DNA of 64,000 nt. Source: an uncultured Clostridia bacterium (lineage in GTDB: Bacteria > Bacillota > Clostridia > Christensenellales > Aristaeellaceae). Every line of letters starts with the position of its first letter. Within the stretch, counting starts at the first letter, position 1. The stretch spans positions 46,256 to 110,255 of the forward strand of contig CAKTUU010000005.1 in the NCBI GenBank assembly GCA_934621505.1. Direction: 5' to 3'. Below the pieces are notes generated by a model. That model was not told where the DNA came from, searched no databases, and saw only the letters and a list, made by a program, of their open reading frames with translations. Made by a program: the position numbers and the translations under genes. Below, piece after piece: positions 42,407 through 51,461 of the stretch.

Positions 42407-43781
42407 GTTTCGGATCCTCCTGGCTGTTATTTTGCGCGATTCCTGACGGGGAAAGCCATTGCTGCTGGTCCCGCAAATACTGGCGCAGGAAAAAACCGGA
42501 CAGGACCAGACAAAGCACCTCGGAAAGAACGGGAGCCCTCCAGATTGCGCCGCCGCCAAATACGGCGGCAATCACAAGCAGCGCCGCGCCCTGCACCACA
42601 AAGCCGCGCCCCACCGAAACGAAAATGGCGCAGCGGGAGCGTTCCTGCGCCGTCAGATAACCGGCGGCAAAAATGTTAAAGCCCATCAGCCCAAAGGCGG
42701 GGGCATAGCTGCGGAAGGCGCGGATGGAGTCCTGCAAAAGCTGCGGGGTAGCGGAGGTCAGATAAACGCCCACCACCTGCGGCGCAAACAGGTACAGTCC
42801 TGCAAAGCTGGCCGCCGACAAAACCGCGACCGTAACCAGCCCGTAGCGCAGCAGCCTGTGACATTCCGCCCTGGCGCGCTTGCCATAGGAAAAGCTGAGC
42901 AGGGGCTGGGTGCCCTGGGCCACGCCAACCATCAGGTTGGTCAGCAGGGTATTGACATAGGCGATGACCGTATAGCTGACCACGCCGTCCTGACCGATGC
43001 AGCGCAGCAGGGTCCGGTTAAACAGCAGCACCATGGCGCCGCTGCACAATTCAATGGAAGCATCTGAAACGCCGATGGGCAGCAGGCGGCGGTAAACGCG
43101 CCAGTCAAAGCGGAAGCGGGACAGATGAAACGTATTGTGCCCGCCCACAAAATGCCGCAGAAACAGCACGCAGACCAGCAGCTGGGACAGGCCTGTGGCC
43201 ACGGCTGCCCCCAGCACGCCCAGTCCCAAATGGAAAATGGCAATGTAATCCAGAACGCAGTTGGCAACCGCGCCTATGACCACGTTCAAAAGGCTCAGCT
43301 GGGGATAGCCGTCCACCTTGATCAGCACTTCCATATGATAGGACATCATATAGCAGCAGGCAAAAGGGGCAAGCCCCAGCAGATACTGGCGCACATATTC
43401 CCGGGTAATGACGTTTGCGCCCAGCATGCGGCCGATGGGTTCCTCAAACAGGAAAACCAGCACGCTGATGGTCAGGCCAATGAACAGCAGAAGCAGCAGG
43501 TTTTGGGAAAAAAGCTGGTTGGCTTTGGACAGCTGGTCGTTGGCCTTATAGATGGCGATGATGGTGGAGGCGCCCACTGCGAACATAACGCCAATGGCAA
43601 ACAGCAGGTTGGTATAGGGCAGCGTCAGGTTGACGGCGCTCATGGCGTATTCGCCCACGCCGTAGGACACCATAAACCCGTCCACCATGGCATACAGCGA
43701 ATAGACCAGCAGCGAAACCATGGTAGCCCCCACATAGCGAAGAAAATCCTTTAGCAGTGTCGTACCCTTGTTGGAACCCAA
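42381..43781 (-). CDS. MATE-family multidrug/metabolite efflux protein
   Basis: A 466-residue membrane protein with twelve predicted helices in two related halves, matching NorM/DinF-type MATE transporters (GEYAMSAVNLTLPYTNLLFAIGVMFAVGAS in the first half, PAFGLMGFNIFAAGYLTAQERSRCAI in the second). These pumps export cationic compounds with Na+ or H+. The start is a TTG at 43781 with AAAGGA nine bases upstream. It is followed by the epimerase gene with a 26-nt overlap, so both are co-translated. Upstream lies the second multi-hairpin element. Confidence 0.9.
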   Translation of the reverse strand: MGSNKGTTLLKDFLRYVGATMVSLLVYSLYAMVDGFMVSYGVGEYAMSAVNLTLPYTNLLFAIGVMFAVGASTIIAIYKANDQLSKANQLFSQNLLLLLFIGLTISVLVFLFEEPIGRMLGANVITREYVRQYLLGLAPFACCYMMSYHMEVLIKVDGYPQLSLLNVVIGAVANCVLDYIAIFHLGLGVLGAAVATGLSQLLVCVLFLRHFVGGHNTFHLSRFRFDWRVYRRLLPIGVSDASIELCSGAMVLLFNRTLLRCIGQDGVVSYTVIAYVNTLLTNLMVGVAQGTQPLLSFSYGKRARAECHRLLRYGLVTVAVLSAASFAGLYLFAPQVVGVYLTSATPQLLQDSIRAFRSYAPAFGLMGFNIFAAGYLTAQERSRCAIFVSVGRGFVVQGAALLVIAAVFGGGAIWRAPVLSEVLCLVLSGFFLRQYLRDQQQWLSPSGIAQNNSQEDPKHGNSSGII

Positions 43782-43874
43782 AATAACAAATCCTTTCTAT
43801 TGATTGCTTCCCATGACAGTATAACATACCCTTTGCTTTGTGAAAAACGAAAATGACAAATTGTTTTGAAAAAA

Positions 43875-44146
43875 GCGCATGCCCCTGACGGGAGGCGTGC
43901 GCCCAGGCCGTCAAAAAAACTCGCCTGAGGGCGATCTTTTCTGACGGGAAGCGCTCTTTGCCTACTCGCCTGCGGCTCGCCGGGCGGCAAAGAGCGTAAG
44001 GAAAGCCTTGCTGCGCAAGGCAGCCGAAACCGACGTACACGCCGCCGGTTTCGGAACCAAAATCGGAGGGCTGCGGCCCTCCGATGCCTCCCAGGGGTTT
44101 TTTGACAGACTTAGCGCACGCCCCCTGACGGGAGGCGTGCGCTAAG
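43875..44146. repeat. Multi-hairpin intergenic element, copy 2
   Basis: This fills the 377-nt gap between the MATE gene and the secreted-protein gene. In order: hairpin 43875-43902 (GCGCATGCC/GGCGTGCGC), hairpin 43908-43947 (CCGTCA, A7, TGACGG), hairpin 43952-43996 (CGCTCTTTGCC/GGCAAAGAGCG), hairpin 44005-44021 (GCCTTGC/GCAAGGC), hairpin 44024-44054 (CCGAAACCG/CGGTTTCGG), hairpin 44062-44085 (ATCGGAGGG/CCCTCCGAT), then TTTTTTGACAG and hairpin 44110-44146. The outer hairpins share GCGCA-GCCCC-TGACGGGAGGCGTGCGC, so a local hairpin sequence is present on both sides, as in copy 1 at 31298-31584. Confidence 0.65.
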
Positions 44147-44158
44147 CGGCGTTTTTGT

Positions 44159-45154
44159 TTATGGCTTTCGTTCGCCCCAGGTAATCACATCCGGCACATA
44201 GCGCCGGTCCTTGCGGGTATCGTCCACAAAGGCATACCTTTCGCCGGTTTGCGCGTTGACGGCGCAGACGGTGGGGTTCATATAGCCCATAAAAACAAGA
44301 CTTTCCGAGTCCTCGTCAAAGGAGAAGGGCATGCCCGGCTCCCCGCGGGTAACGCCCTTGGCCGCCCATACGGGCAGCAGCACAAATTCCTGTCCAAGCC
44401 GTTCAGGGTCGAGAAACGCCATGTACCCAAAGCGCATTTCATCAAGGGAATAGACATAGCCCTCCGTCACCCACTGCTCAAAAACCGGAAGAATGCGCTC
44501 AAAAGGCAGCAGGGGAATATCCTCCACATCCACGCACACTTCCTGCGGGGCGCACAGCGTAACGCCAGCCGCGTCCGCAAGCAGGCAGCCCTGGGTTACA
44601 TTCGCCGGAACCGCCGGAAGGTCGCCCGGCCTTTCACTGGGAACCTCCAGACGAAAATTGTTGCCGATCAGATAGGGAATGCCGTGAAAGCTGCTGTAAA
44701 AAGCCATTCGATACCGTTTGCCGTAGGGCTCGCCGGTTTCTTCCAGCAGCATATAGTTTTCCAGCGCACGGCCTTCCAACTGGGGGATTTTTTCTCGCAG
44801 GCGCTGTACATAAATTTCCGGGGCGGTTTCCAGGGACACCCCTTCGTTTGCCGGGGTTGAAAATTCGGCAATCAGGTGGTTCGCGTCGTTTTCGTCCGCT
44901 ACAACAGACCCATCCAGCTGGGCGTATGGCCCGCCCCAGGTGATGCGCACCACTGGAACGGCCTCCACCTGTGGCACCACAATGGGCGTGTCAATGGAAA
45001 CGGCGCTGCCCTCCCGGTCTGTATACACGCCTGTCCAGTGCGCGGGAACGCCGTTGCGGATTTCCCTGATGGAAACATAGTCCCCCTCGGCCCGGGCGGC
45101 GGTGCAGAGCAACGTCAGTGCCAGCGCCGCCAGCAGAACCTTGCTTTTCTTCAT
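44159..45154 (-). CDS. Secreted protein of unknown function
   Basis: A 331-residue exported protein. Residues 1-22 are a signal peptide with cleavage after ARA. The mature chain is acidic, rich in aromatic residues and predicted beta strands, with no catalytic motif that I recognise. It ends in AVNAQTGERYAFVDD, a pattern seen in proteins whose last strand reports a value over an internal repeat, and has a general resemblance to the secreted protein at 61913 (both close with a phrase like YTF...A-TG / YAWYSATDGH). The start at 45154 has GGAGGGAG; an extension to 45415 would read antisense to the uxuB region. It looks like a single-gene unit. Confidence 0.7.
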   Translation of the reverse strand: MKKSKVLLAALALTLLCTAARAEGDYVSIREIRNGVPAHWTGVYTDREGSAVSIDTPIVVPQVEAVPVVRITWGGPYAQLDGSVVADENDANHLIAEFSTPANEGVSLETAPEIYVQRLREKIPQLEGRALENYMLLEETGEPYGKRYRMAFYSSFHGIPYLIGNNFRLEVPSERPGDLPAVPANVTQGCLLADAAGVTLCAPQEVCVDVEDIPLLPFERILPVFEQWVTEGYVYSLDEMRFGYMAFLDPERLGQEFVLLPVWAAKGVTRGEPGMPFSFDEDSESLVFMGYMNPTVCAVNAQTGERYAFVDDTRKDRRYVPDVITWGERKP

Positions 45155-45266
45155 GGCTTTTTCTCCCTCCGGTCGTCGTGGTGCTGCAAACAGGTTACCA
45201 TATTCCGGTGAAGCCGTCCATGAAAAAGCCGCTTTTTTACAATTCGCCGCCGGTGATAAAGCAACG

Positions 45267-45288
45267 CCCGCCGAGAGAACCCGGCGGG
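45267..45288 (-). terminator. Possible terminator after uxuB
   Basis: CCCGCCG (45267-45273) pairs with CGGCGGG (45282-45288), 12 nt after the uxuB stop; the following CGTTGCTTTATC is a weak T stretch. Confidence 0.4.
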
Positions 45289-45299
45289 ACGCGGTTTCG

Positions 45300-46898
45300 T
45301 TATTCAGCCAGACGGCGGCGCAGCAGGCCGCGCACCGCGCCCGGCCCTTCCAGCATGGCAAAGAAGTCCTCCTCCACCTTGTGCGCCAGACCGGAGGCGT
45401 ACAAATCCACCCCAAACAGTTCGGCGTTGGACAGAATGGGCTTCAGCAGCGTTTCCCGGCGGCGGGGGTCGCCCAGATGGGCGTCAGCCAGATAGCCCTG
45501 CAGCTGCGCCGCCATGGGGTCCGGGCTCACCTCAAAGGGCTGTCCCCGGTCGTCCACCCCCATCAGGTAGCGGCACCAGGCCGCAAACACCAGAGGAATC
45601 ATTTTCAGGCTTTGCAAATCGGCCTCAGGCCGCTTCAGATACGCCTTGATGGTTTCGCCAAAGCGCACGGGAATCTTTTGGGAGGTGTCGCAGGCAATGC
45701 GCTGGGGCGTATCGGGCAAAAAGGGATTGGGCAGGCGCTTTTCAATCACGTCGTCCAAAAATTCCTTAGGGGATAATACGCCCGGGTCCGTGACCACCGG
45801 CAGCCCCTCCTGATAGCCAATCCGCTTCACCAGCGCCGCCAGATCGGCGTCCTGCATCTCGTCGCAGATTTTGCGGTACCCCAGCAGGCAGCCAAACACC
45901 GCCAGGGCCGTATGCAGCGGGTTCAGGCAGGTGCATACCTTCATGCGCTCTACCTTTTCCACCGTTTCCCGGTTGGTAAACAGCACCCCGGCGCACTCCA
46001 GCGGCGGCCTTCCATTGGGGAAAGCGTCCTCCACCACCAGATACTGCGTTTTTTCGGCGTTCACAAAGGGCGCTGTATAGGATCCCCGCCGGGTCACATA
46101 TCCGCCCATGTCCTCCAGACCGCATTCCAGCAGCTTTTCCTGCACGGCGGCATCCGGCCGGGGGGTGATTTTGTCAATCATCGTCCAGGGAAAGGCCACG
46201 CGGCTAGGATCGCTTACATAATCCGCAAAGCCCTTTTGACACACGCCGCTCTCTTCCCAGGAGCGGGCCATGGTCAGCATGGCGTTCAGCAGGTGGTCGC
46301 CGTTGTGGGAACAGTTATCCATGCTGACCATGGCCAGGGGATAGGCCCCCGCCAGATAGCGCCGGTACAGCATGGCCGCCACCCTTCCCATATAGCTGAC
46401 GCAGAATTCCGGCCCGGCCATCAGGTCATGCTCCACATCGTCGGCATAGCCGCCCTGACCGTCCGTCAGGCGGTACCCCTTTTCCGTAATGGTGAAGGAC
46501 ACCATTTGCAGGCTCTTTTGGCAAAACACATCCTGCAGGCGGGGCGCGTCCTCCAGCAGGCGGAGGGATTCGCCAATGCTGCCCAGCACTTCCTTTTCCA
46601 TGCGGCCGTCCGGGCACAGCCGCACCACCACGGACAGGTTGTCGTGAGGCTGCAGCACCTTATCCACCATACCGGCGGAATCGGCCACGGTAACGCCGCA
46701 GCGGGCCATTTGGTCGTTCAGCAGCTTTTGCTGGCACATGGCAGGAAAGGCGCGAAACAGGTTGCCCGCGCCAAAGTGCAGCCAGATGGGGGCTTTGCGG
46801 GTCGCCTCGCTCATGGCGGCCCGGTCGTAGCCCGGCAGGGCGATGCCCGCCGCCTGCCAGGAGGCGGAATCTCTGAGTCCACGGTCTGTCAGCTTCAC
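45300..46898 (-). CDS. uxuB: D-mannonate oxidoreductase (fructuronate reductase), mannitol-dehydrogenase family
   Basis: A 532-residue long-chain dehydrogenase that interconverts D-fructuronate and D-mannonate with NAD(H). The N-terminal Rossmann part has IWLHFGAGNLFRAF; the catalytic part shows VSMDNCSHNGD, the region TRRGSYTAPF and KVERMKVCTCLNPLHTALAVFGCLLGY. Its length fits Firmicute UxuB. It overlaps uxuA by 4 nt in the araC-uxuA-uxuB operon, so the two steps from fructuronate to 2-keto-3-deoxygluconate are encoded together. The kinase and aldolase for KDG are not in the window. Confidence 0.9.
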   Translation of the reverse strand: MKLTDRGLRDSASWQAAGIALPGYDRAAMSEATRKAPIWLHFGAGNLFRAFPAMCQQKLLNDQMARCGVTVADSAGMVDKVLQPHDNLSVVVRLCPDGRMEKEVLGSIGESLRLLEDAPRLQDVFCQKSLQMVSFTITEKGYRLTDGQGGYADDVEHDLMAGPEFCVSYMGRVAAMLYRRYLAGAYPLAMVSMDNCSHNGDHLLNAMLTMARSWEESGVCQKGFADYVSDPSRVAFPWTMIDKITPRPDAAVQEKLLECGLEDMGGYVTRRGSYTAPFVNAEKTQYLVVEDAFPNGRPPLECAGVLFTNRETVEKVERMKVCTCLNPLHTALAVFGCLLGYRKICDEMQDADLAALVKRIGYQEGLPVVTDPGVLSPKEFLDDVIEKRLPNPFLPDTPQRIACDTSQKIPVRFGETIKAYLKRPEADLQSLKMIPLVFAAWCRYLMGVDDRGQPFEVSPDPMAAQLQGYLADAHLGDPRRRETLLKPILSNAELFGVDLYASGLAHKVEEDFFAMLEGPGAVRGLLRRRLAE

Positions 46899-47974
46899 GG
46901 CTTTGCCCTCCTCGCGTTTTTGTCAATGGCCTCCCACAGGCCGTTCAGGTAGCACGCGCCCAGGGCCCGGTCATACAAGCCGTAGCCGGGCATGGCGACC
47001 TCGCCCCAGATCATGCGGCCATGATCGGGCCGGATGGGGCCGTCAAAGCCGGTATCGTACAGCGCCTTCATAATGGCGTACAGGTCCATGGAGCCGTCCG
47101 CCGACAGGTGGGCCGCCTCCTGGAAATCGCCGGGGGCGTTGTATTGCAGGTTGCGCACATGGGCGAAGTGAATGCGCCCCTTCAGGGCCGCGATGATGTC
47201 CGGAATATCGTTCTGGGGGTTGGAACCCAGGGAACCGGTGCACAGGGTTGCACCGTTGTGGGGATCGTCCACCGCCCGCATCAGGCGCAGCAGCTGTTCC
47301 TTTCCGGTGATAATGCGGGGCAGGCCAAACACCGGCCAGGCCGGGTCGTCAGGGTGAATGGCCATATGGATGTCATATTCGCTGCACACCGGCATAATCC
47401 GCTCAAGGAAATAGCACAGGTTGGCAAACAGCTTTTCCTCGTCCACATCCCGATACAGTTCAAACAGGCGCTTTACATCCGCCAGCCGGTCCGGTTCCCA
47501 GCCGGGCATGATAAAGCCGTTGGCGTTCTGGTCCACGCTGGCGAACAGCTGCTCCGGGTTAATCCGGTCCACCGCCTGCTGGTTATAGGCCAGCACCGTG
47601 GACCCATCCGGCCGGGGGCGGGCCAGCTCGGACCGGGTCCAGTCAAAAACGGGCATAAAGTTGTAGCACACCAGATGAATGCCCTCCTGGCCCAGGCTGC
47701 GCAGGGTTTCGATATAGTTGTCAATGCAGGCCTCCCGGTCCGGAGAGCCGATTTTGATAGCGTCGTGAATGTTGACGCTTTCAATACCGGCGATGGTCAG
47801 GCCCGCGTCCTCCACCTGGCGGCGAAGGGCCTGAATGGCCTGCCGGGACCATGCCTGGCCGGGCTTGGTATCGTACAGGGTGGTAATAACCCCGTGAACG
47901 CCGGGAATTTGCCGGATCTGCTGTAAGGTGACCGAGTCAAAGCCTGTGCCGAACCAACGAAGCGTCATTTGCAT
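46895..47974 (-). CDS. uxuA: D-mannonate dehydratase
   Basis: UxuA converts D-mannonate into 2-keto-3-deoxy-D-gluconate. The 359-residue TIM-barrel protein shows TLRWFGTGFDSVTL at the start, AGIESVNIHDAIKIG, VCYNFMPVFDWTRSEL, the loop MAIHPDDPAWPVFGLPRI (metal His) and PDIIAALKGRIHFAHVRN, all in the UxuA order. The ATG at 47974 follows GGAGG by seven bases. It overlaps the araC stop by 10 nt. Upstream in-frame codons to 48217 belong to the araC region in another frame. Confidence 0.95.
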   Translation of the reverse strand: MQMTLRWFGTGFDSVTLQQIRQIPGVHGVITTLYDTKPGQAWSRQAIQALRRQVEDAGLTIAGIESVNIHDAIKIGSPDREACIDNYIETLRSLGQEGIHLVCYNFMPVFDWTRSELARPRPDGSTVLAYNQQAVDRINPEQLFASVDQNANGFIMPGWEPDRLADVKRLFELYRDVDEEKLFANLCYFLERIMPVCSEYDIHMAIHPDDPAWPVFGLPRIITGKEQLLRLMRAVDDPHNGATLCTGSLGSNPQNDIPDIIAALKGRIHFAHVRNLQYNAPGDFQEAAHLSADGSMDLYAIMKALYDTGFDGPIRPDHGRMIWGEVAMPGYGLYDRALGACYLNGLWEAIDKNARRAKP

Positions 47975-48813
47975 GAAAATTCCTCCTTTACAATGCGAAA
48001 TTCCTGCGGCGTCTGTCCGTATTTGCCGCGGAACAGGTGGTAAAAGTGACTCAGGCTGTCGAAGCCTGACGAGAAACAGACGTCTGTAATGCTGTCGCAG
48101 GAATGCAGCAGCCGGTTGGCCGCGTATGTCAGCCGAAGGTCGTTCACATAGGCGGTGGGGGTCATGCCCAGCCGCTGCCGGAATACCCGGCAAAGATGCT
48201 CGTGGCTTTTGCCGCAAAGCCGCACCAGCCCATCCACTCCCTGACTGACCGCCTCCGGGGTTCGGGCCTGCTCCAGCAGGCAGACAAACCAGTCGCCGCC
48301 GGCTTTGGAGGCTGTGCCGGGCTGCATCAGCTCCCGGGTGAAAATTTCCATCAGCAGCGCCCGCAGCACGGCGCGGGAACGGGCCGCCTGCTCGACGGGG
48401 ATCAGGTTCAGCTGGTCAAACCGCTCTCGGTAGGACTGGGCCCGGGCCGCTGGCAGCAGGGCGCATACGGGCGGCGGCGCGCTCAACAGCCCCTCTGACG
48501 GAAAGCCCGGCCCCAGATAGTCAAACATTTTGCTGGCGATTTCCGATGAAAAGGCCACGTTGATGTGCCAGCCCGGCTGCACATAGCGGCGGGTGTGCAC
48601 CTCGCCCGGGCGAATCAGCACCAGCATGCCGGGTCCGGCCGTCATGTGGGCCCCGTCAATCCACAGCTCCTGCCGGCCGCTGATGGGCAGCACCAGCTCA
48701 AAAAAATCGTGGGACTGCGGGTAAACCGTCTTTTGATACCCGGATAAAAGCGCGTAGTGCATCTGTGTGTCAGGGTTGATGACATCCGCCTCGTTTTCAC
48801 GGTACACCACCAT
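47965..48813 (-). CDS. AraC-family regulator of the uxu genes
   Basis: A 282-residue regulator: an N-terminal cupin sensor domain (about residues 20-100, with HDFFELVLPISGRQELWIDG and RPGEVHTRRY) and a C-terminal double helix-turn-helix (about 180-275, with SHEHLCRVFRQRLGMTPTAYVNDLRLTYAANRLL and ITDVCFSSGFDSLSHFYHLFRGKYGQTPQEF). The start at 48813 has GGGGAGG seven bases upstream. It overlaps uxuA, and its 124-nt divergent gap contains a TATACT at 48890-48895 facing the plus-strand operon, so one AraC protein could activate both directions. A hexuronate or aldonate ligand is inferred. Confidence 0.9.
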   Translation of the reverse strand: MVVYRENEADVINPDTQMHYALLSGYQKTVYPQSHDFFELVLPISGRQELWIDGAHMTAGPGMLVLIRPGEVHTRRYVQPGWHINVAFSSEIASKMFDYLGPGFPSEGLLSAPPPVCALLPAARAQSYRERFDQLNLIPVEQAARSRAVLRALLMEIFTRELMQPGTASKAGGDWFVCLLEQARTPEAVSQGVDGLVRLCGKSHEHLCRVFRQRLGMTPTAYVNDLRLTYAANRLLHSCDSITDVCFSSGFDSLSHFYHLFRGKYGQTPQEFRIVKEEFSCK

Positions 48814-48937
48814 AGCGCCGCCTCCCCAAATATCAATCCAGAACAATTGTCGGGCTAACGCCGGACAAGACGGCCGCTTCGCGAATGGCTATACTTACTG
48901 TAACACAATCCATACCATACGCAAAGGAGGGTTTTTC

Positions 48938-50005
48938 ATGTACCTGGGCATCGGCCTGTATAAAAACATGCTTACCAAGGACAATTACCGCTTTGCCCGC
49001 CAGTGCGGCTGCACCCACATTGTCGCCCACCTGGCCAACTACTACACCCAGACCATTGTGCCTACCACAGACGGCAGGCAGAATTACGGCCATACATCCG
49101 CCGACGATGTGTGGAGCTACGAAGCGCTGTGCCGCCTGCGCGGCGAAATCGAGGCCGAAGGGCTGAAGCTGCACGCCATTGAGAACTTCTGCCCCTCCCA
49201 GTGGTACGATGTGCTGCTGGACGGCCCCCGCAAGACGGAGCAGATGGAGCATTTAAAGCAGATCATCCGGGATGTGGGCCGGGCCGGTATTCCCGTATTC
49301 GGCTACAACTTTTCCATCGCCGGGGTGTGGGGCCATACCCGCCGTCTGGCCGCCCGTGGCGGGGCGGATACCGCCTGCTTTGACTACGAGGACGGCGGCG
49401 AGGCCTTTCCCATTCCCAAGGGCGAGGTATGGAACATGACCTATGACGACAACGCCACCGATGGCTTTTTGCCCAAAACCACCAGCCAGCAGCTGTGGGA
49501 CCGATGCAAATGGTTTCTGGACCAGCTGCTGCCCGTGGCGGAGGAAGCGGGCGTGCGGCTGGCCGCTCACCCGGACGACCCGCCCATGCCATCCATTCGC
49601 GGTCAGGCCCGGCTGGTATACCAGCCCCGGCTGTACCAGAAGCTGGCGGACCTGCACCCCAGCCCCAGCAACTGCTTTGACTTTTGCATGGGCAGCCTGC
49701 AGGAAATGAGCGAGGAGGACGTGTACGCCGCCATCGACCGCTACGCCCCCCAGGATAAGCTGGCCTATGTCCACTTCCGCAACGTGCACGGCAAGGTGCC
49801 CCATTATCAGGAAACCTTTGTGGACGACGGGGACATTGACATGATCAGGGCGCTGACCATGCTGCGGGATTATGATTACCACGGCGTGCTGATTCCCGAT
49901 CACACCCCCCAGATGCTGTGCGGCGCGCCCTGGCACAGCGGCATGGCCTTTGCCCTTGGTTTTATGCGCGCGGCCCTGCGCGCCATTCACGCGGAGGAGG
50001 TATAA
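48938..50005 (+). CDS. UxuA-like dehydratase (mannonate dehydratase family)
   Basis: A 355-residue TIM-barrel protein with the UxuA hallmarks: YLGIGLYKNMLTKDNYRFARQCGCTHIV, LKLHAIENFCPSQWYDVLLDGPRKTEQ, GYNFSIAGVWG, LAAHPDDPPMPSIRG and AYVHFRNVHGKVP. It is clearly paralogous to the neighbouring uxuA but diverged. The ATG at 48938 has an AAGGAGG. It leads the plus-strand operon with an RraA-like protein, an SDR and an MDR dehydrogenase. It might act on another aldonic acid; true mannonate dehydratase activity is not shown. Confidence 0.85.
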   Translation: MYLGIGLYKNMLTKDNYRFARQCGCTHIVAHLANYYTQTIVPTTDGRQNYGHTSADDVWSYEALCRLRGEIEAEGLKLHAIENFCPSQWYDVLLDGPRKTEQMEHLKQIIRDVGRAGIPVFGYNFSIAGVWGHTRRLAARGGADTACFDYEDGGEAFPIPKGEVWNMTYDDNATDGFLPKTTSQQLWDRCKWFLDQLLPVAEEAGVRLAAHPDDPPMPSIRGQARLVYQPRLYQKLADLHPSPSNCFDFCMGSLQEMSEEDVYAAIDRYAPQDKLAYVHFRNVHGKVPHYQETFVDDGDIDMIRALTMLRDYDYHGVLIPDHTPQMLCGAPWHSGMAFALGFMRAALRAIHAEEV

Positions 50006-50009
50006 CGAC

Positions 50010-50672
50010 ATGGAATGGAAAAACGATCAGGAACTGTTTGACTTGATGAAGCGGGAGCTGTACACCCCGGTGGTGGGCGACATTCTGGACGGCATGGGGT
50101 ATTACCATCAGTTTCTGCCTCAGCCCATTCAGCCCGCCAGGGAGGAAATGAAGCTGGCCGGTTACGCCATGCCTGTGGTCATGATCGACGTATACGGCCC
50201 GCAGAAGAAGCCCTTCGGCCTGCTGACCGAGGCGCTGGACCAGCTGGAGCCGGGGGACGTTTACCTGGCCTCCGGCGGGGCCATGCGCTGCGCCTATTGG
50301 GGCGAGCTGCTGACCGCTACCGCCAAAAAGCGGGGAGCCGCGGGCGCGGTGATAAACGGCTTTCACCGGGACACGCCCCAGATGCTCAGCCAGAGCTTTC
50401 CCGTCTTTACCCGGGGACGCTTTGCCCAGGATTCCAGCGTGCGCACCCAGGTGACGGATTTTCGCTGCCCCATCGAGGTGGGACCGGTGACCGTTCAGCC
50501 CGGCGACCTGCTCTTTGGCGACCTGGACGGCGTGCTGGTGATTCCCAGAAAGCACATTGCCGAGGTGATTGAAAAATCGCTGGAAAAGGCCCGGGGCGAA
50601 AAGCTGGTTCGCAAAGCCATCGAGGGCGGCATGAGCGCCACGGAGGCCTTCCGCACCTTTGGCATACTGTAA
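50010..50672 (+). CDS. RraA-family aldolase/demethylmenaquinone methyltransferase-like protein
   Basis: A 220-residue protein of the RraA/HMG-aldolase superfamily. The fold signature is DILDGMGYYHQFLPQPIQPA; the expected Arg-Asp dyad follows as NGFHRDTPQM and the C-terminal motif is GDLDGVLVIPRKHI. Members include 4-hydroxy-4-methyl-2-oxoglutarate aldolases and oxaloacetate decarboxylases; others have no known activity. The ATG at 50010 has GGAGGAGG and is only 4 nt after the UxuA-like stop. In this operon it may cleave or decarboxylate a keto-acid product. Confidence 0.87.
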   Translation: MEWKNDQELFDLMKRELYTPVVGDILDGMGYYHQFLPQPIQPAREEMKLAGYAMPVVMIDVYGPQKKPFGLLTEALDQLEPGDVYLASGGAMRCAYWGELLTATAKKRGAAGAVINGFHRDTPQMLSQSFPVFTRGRFAQDSSVRTQVTDFRCPIEVGPVTVQPGDLLFGDLDGVLVIPRKHIAEVIEKSLEKARGEKLVRKAIEGGMSATEAFRTFGIL

Positions 50673-50685
50673 GGAGGAAGAAACG

Positions 50686-51444
50686 ATGAATCCCGCTTTC
50701 AGTCTGGAAGAAAAATGGATTTTGATTACCGGCGGCGGCACCGGCCTGGGACGGGCCATGGCGCAGGCTGTGGTGAAAAGCGGCGGCAGCGTGGTCATCA
50801 CCGGCCGCAGCAGGGACACCCTGGAGGACGCCTGCCGCCAGATCGGCCCCAGGGCTCATTATCTGGTGAACGATATCTGCGACCGGTCCGGCATTCCCGC
50901 CTTGCTGGATACCATTGAGTCGCAATGGGGCCCCCTGTACGGGGTGGTCAGCAACGCGGGCAATCACCTGAAAAAGCCCTCCCTGCAAACCAGCGACGAG
51001 GAATTTTTGAACGTGATCAACACCCATGTGCTGTCCGGCTTTGCGCTGGCCCGGGAAAGCGCCCGCCGTATGACGGCCCGGGGCGAGGGCGCCATTCTGT
51101 TTATCGGCTCCATGAGCGCCATCTTCGGCCTGACGGACACGCCCGCCTACACCGCGTCCAAATCGGCCCTGCTGGGCATGACCCGGGAGCTGGCGACCGA
51201 ATACTCCCCCCAGGGGGTGCGGGTGAACATCATCATGCCCGGCTTTATTGAAAGCCAGATGATGCGGGCCGTGTTCCAGCGGGATCCGGCCCGGGAACAG
51301 CGGGTGCTGGGGCGCACGCCCATGGCCCGCATTGGCGACCCGGCGGATATTGGCAACGCCGCCGCGTTTTTGCTCAGCCCCGCCGCCGGGTTTATCACCG
51401 GCGCGCAGCTGGTGGTGGACGGCGGCATGAGCATCGGCTTTTGA
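50686..51444 (+). CDS. Short-chain dehydrogenase/reductase
   Basis: A 252-residue classical SDR. The cofactor motif is ITGGGTGLGRAMA, the catalytic residues are in SMSAIFGLTDTPAYTASKSAL (Ser, YxxxK), and NAGN follows the usual position. The C-terminus FITGAQLVVDGGMSIGF is characteristic. Its closest general type is gluconate 5-dehydrogenase/3-ketoacyl-reductase-like. The ATG at 50686 has AAGGAGG; it follows the RraA-like gene by 13 nt and its stop overlaps the frame before the MDR gene. Confidence 0.9.
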   Translation: MNPAFSLEEKWILITGGGTGLGRAMAQAVVKSGGSVVITGRSRDTLEDACRQIGPRAHYLVNDICDRSGIPALLDTIESQWGPLYGVVSNAGNHLKKPSLQTSDEEFLNVINTHVLSGFALARESARRMTARGEGAILFIGSMSAIFGLTDTPAYTASKSALLGMTRELATEYSPQGVRVNIIMPGFIESQMMRAVFQRDPAREQRVLGRTPMARIGDPADIGNAAAFLLSPAAGFITGAQLVVDGGMSIGF

Positions 51445-51461
51445 AGGGAGGCGGCTTTTTC

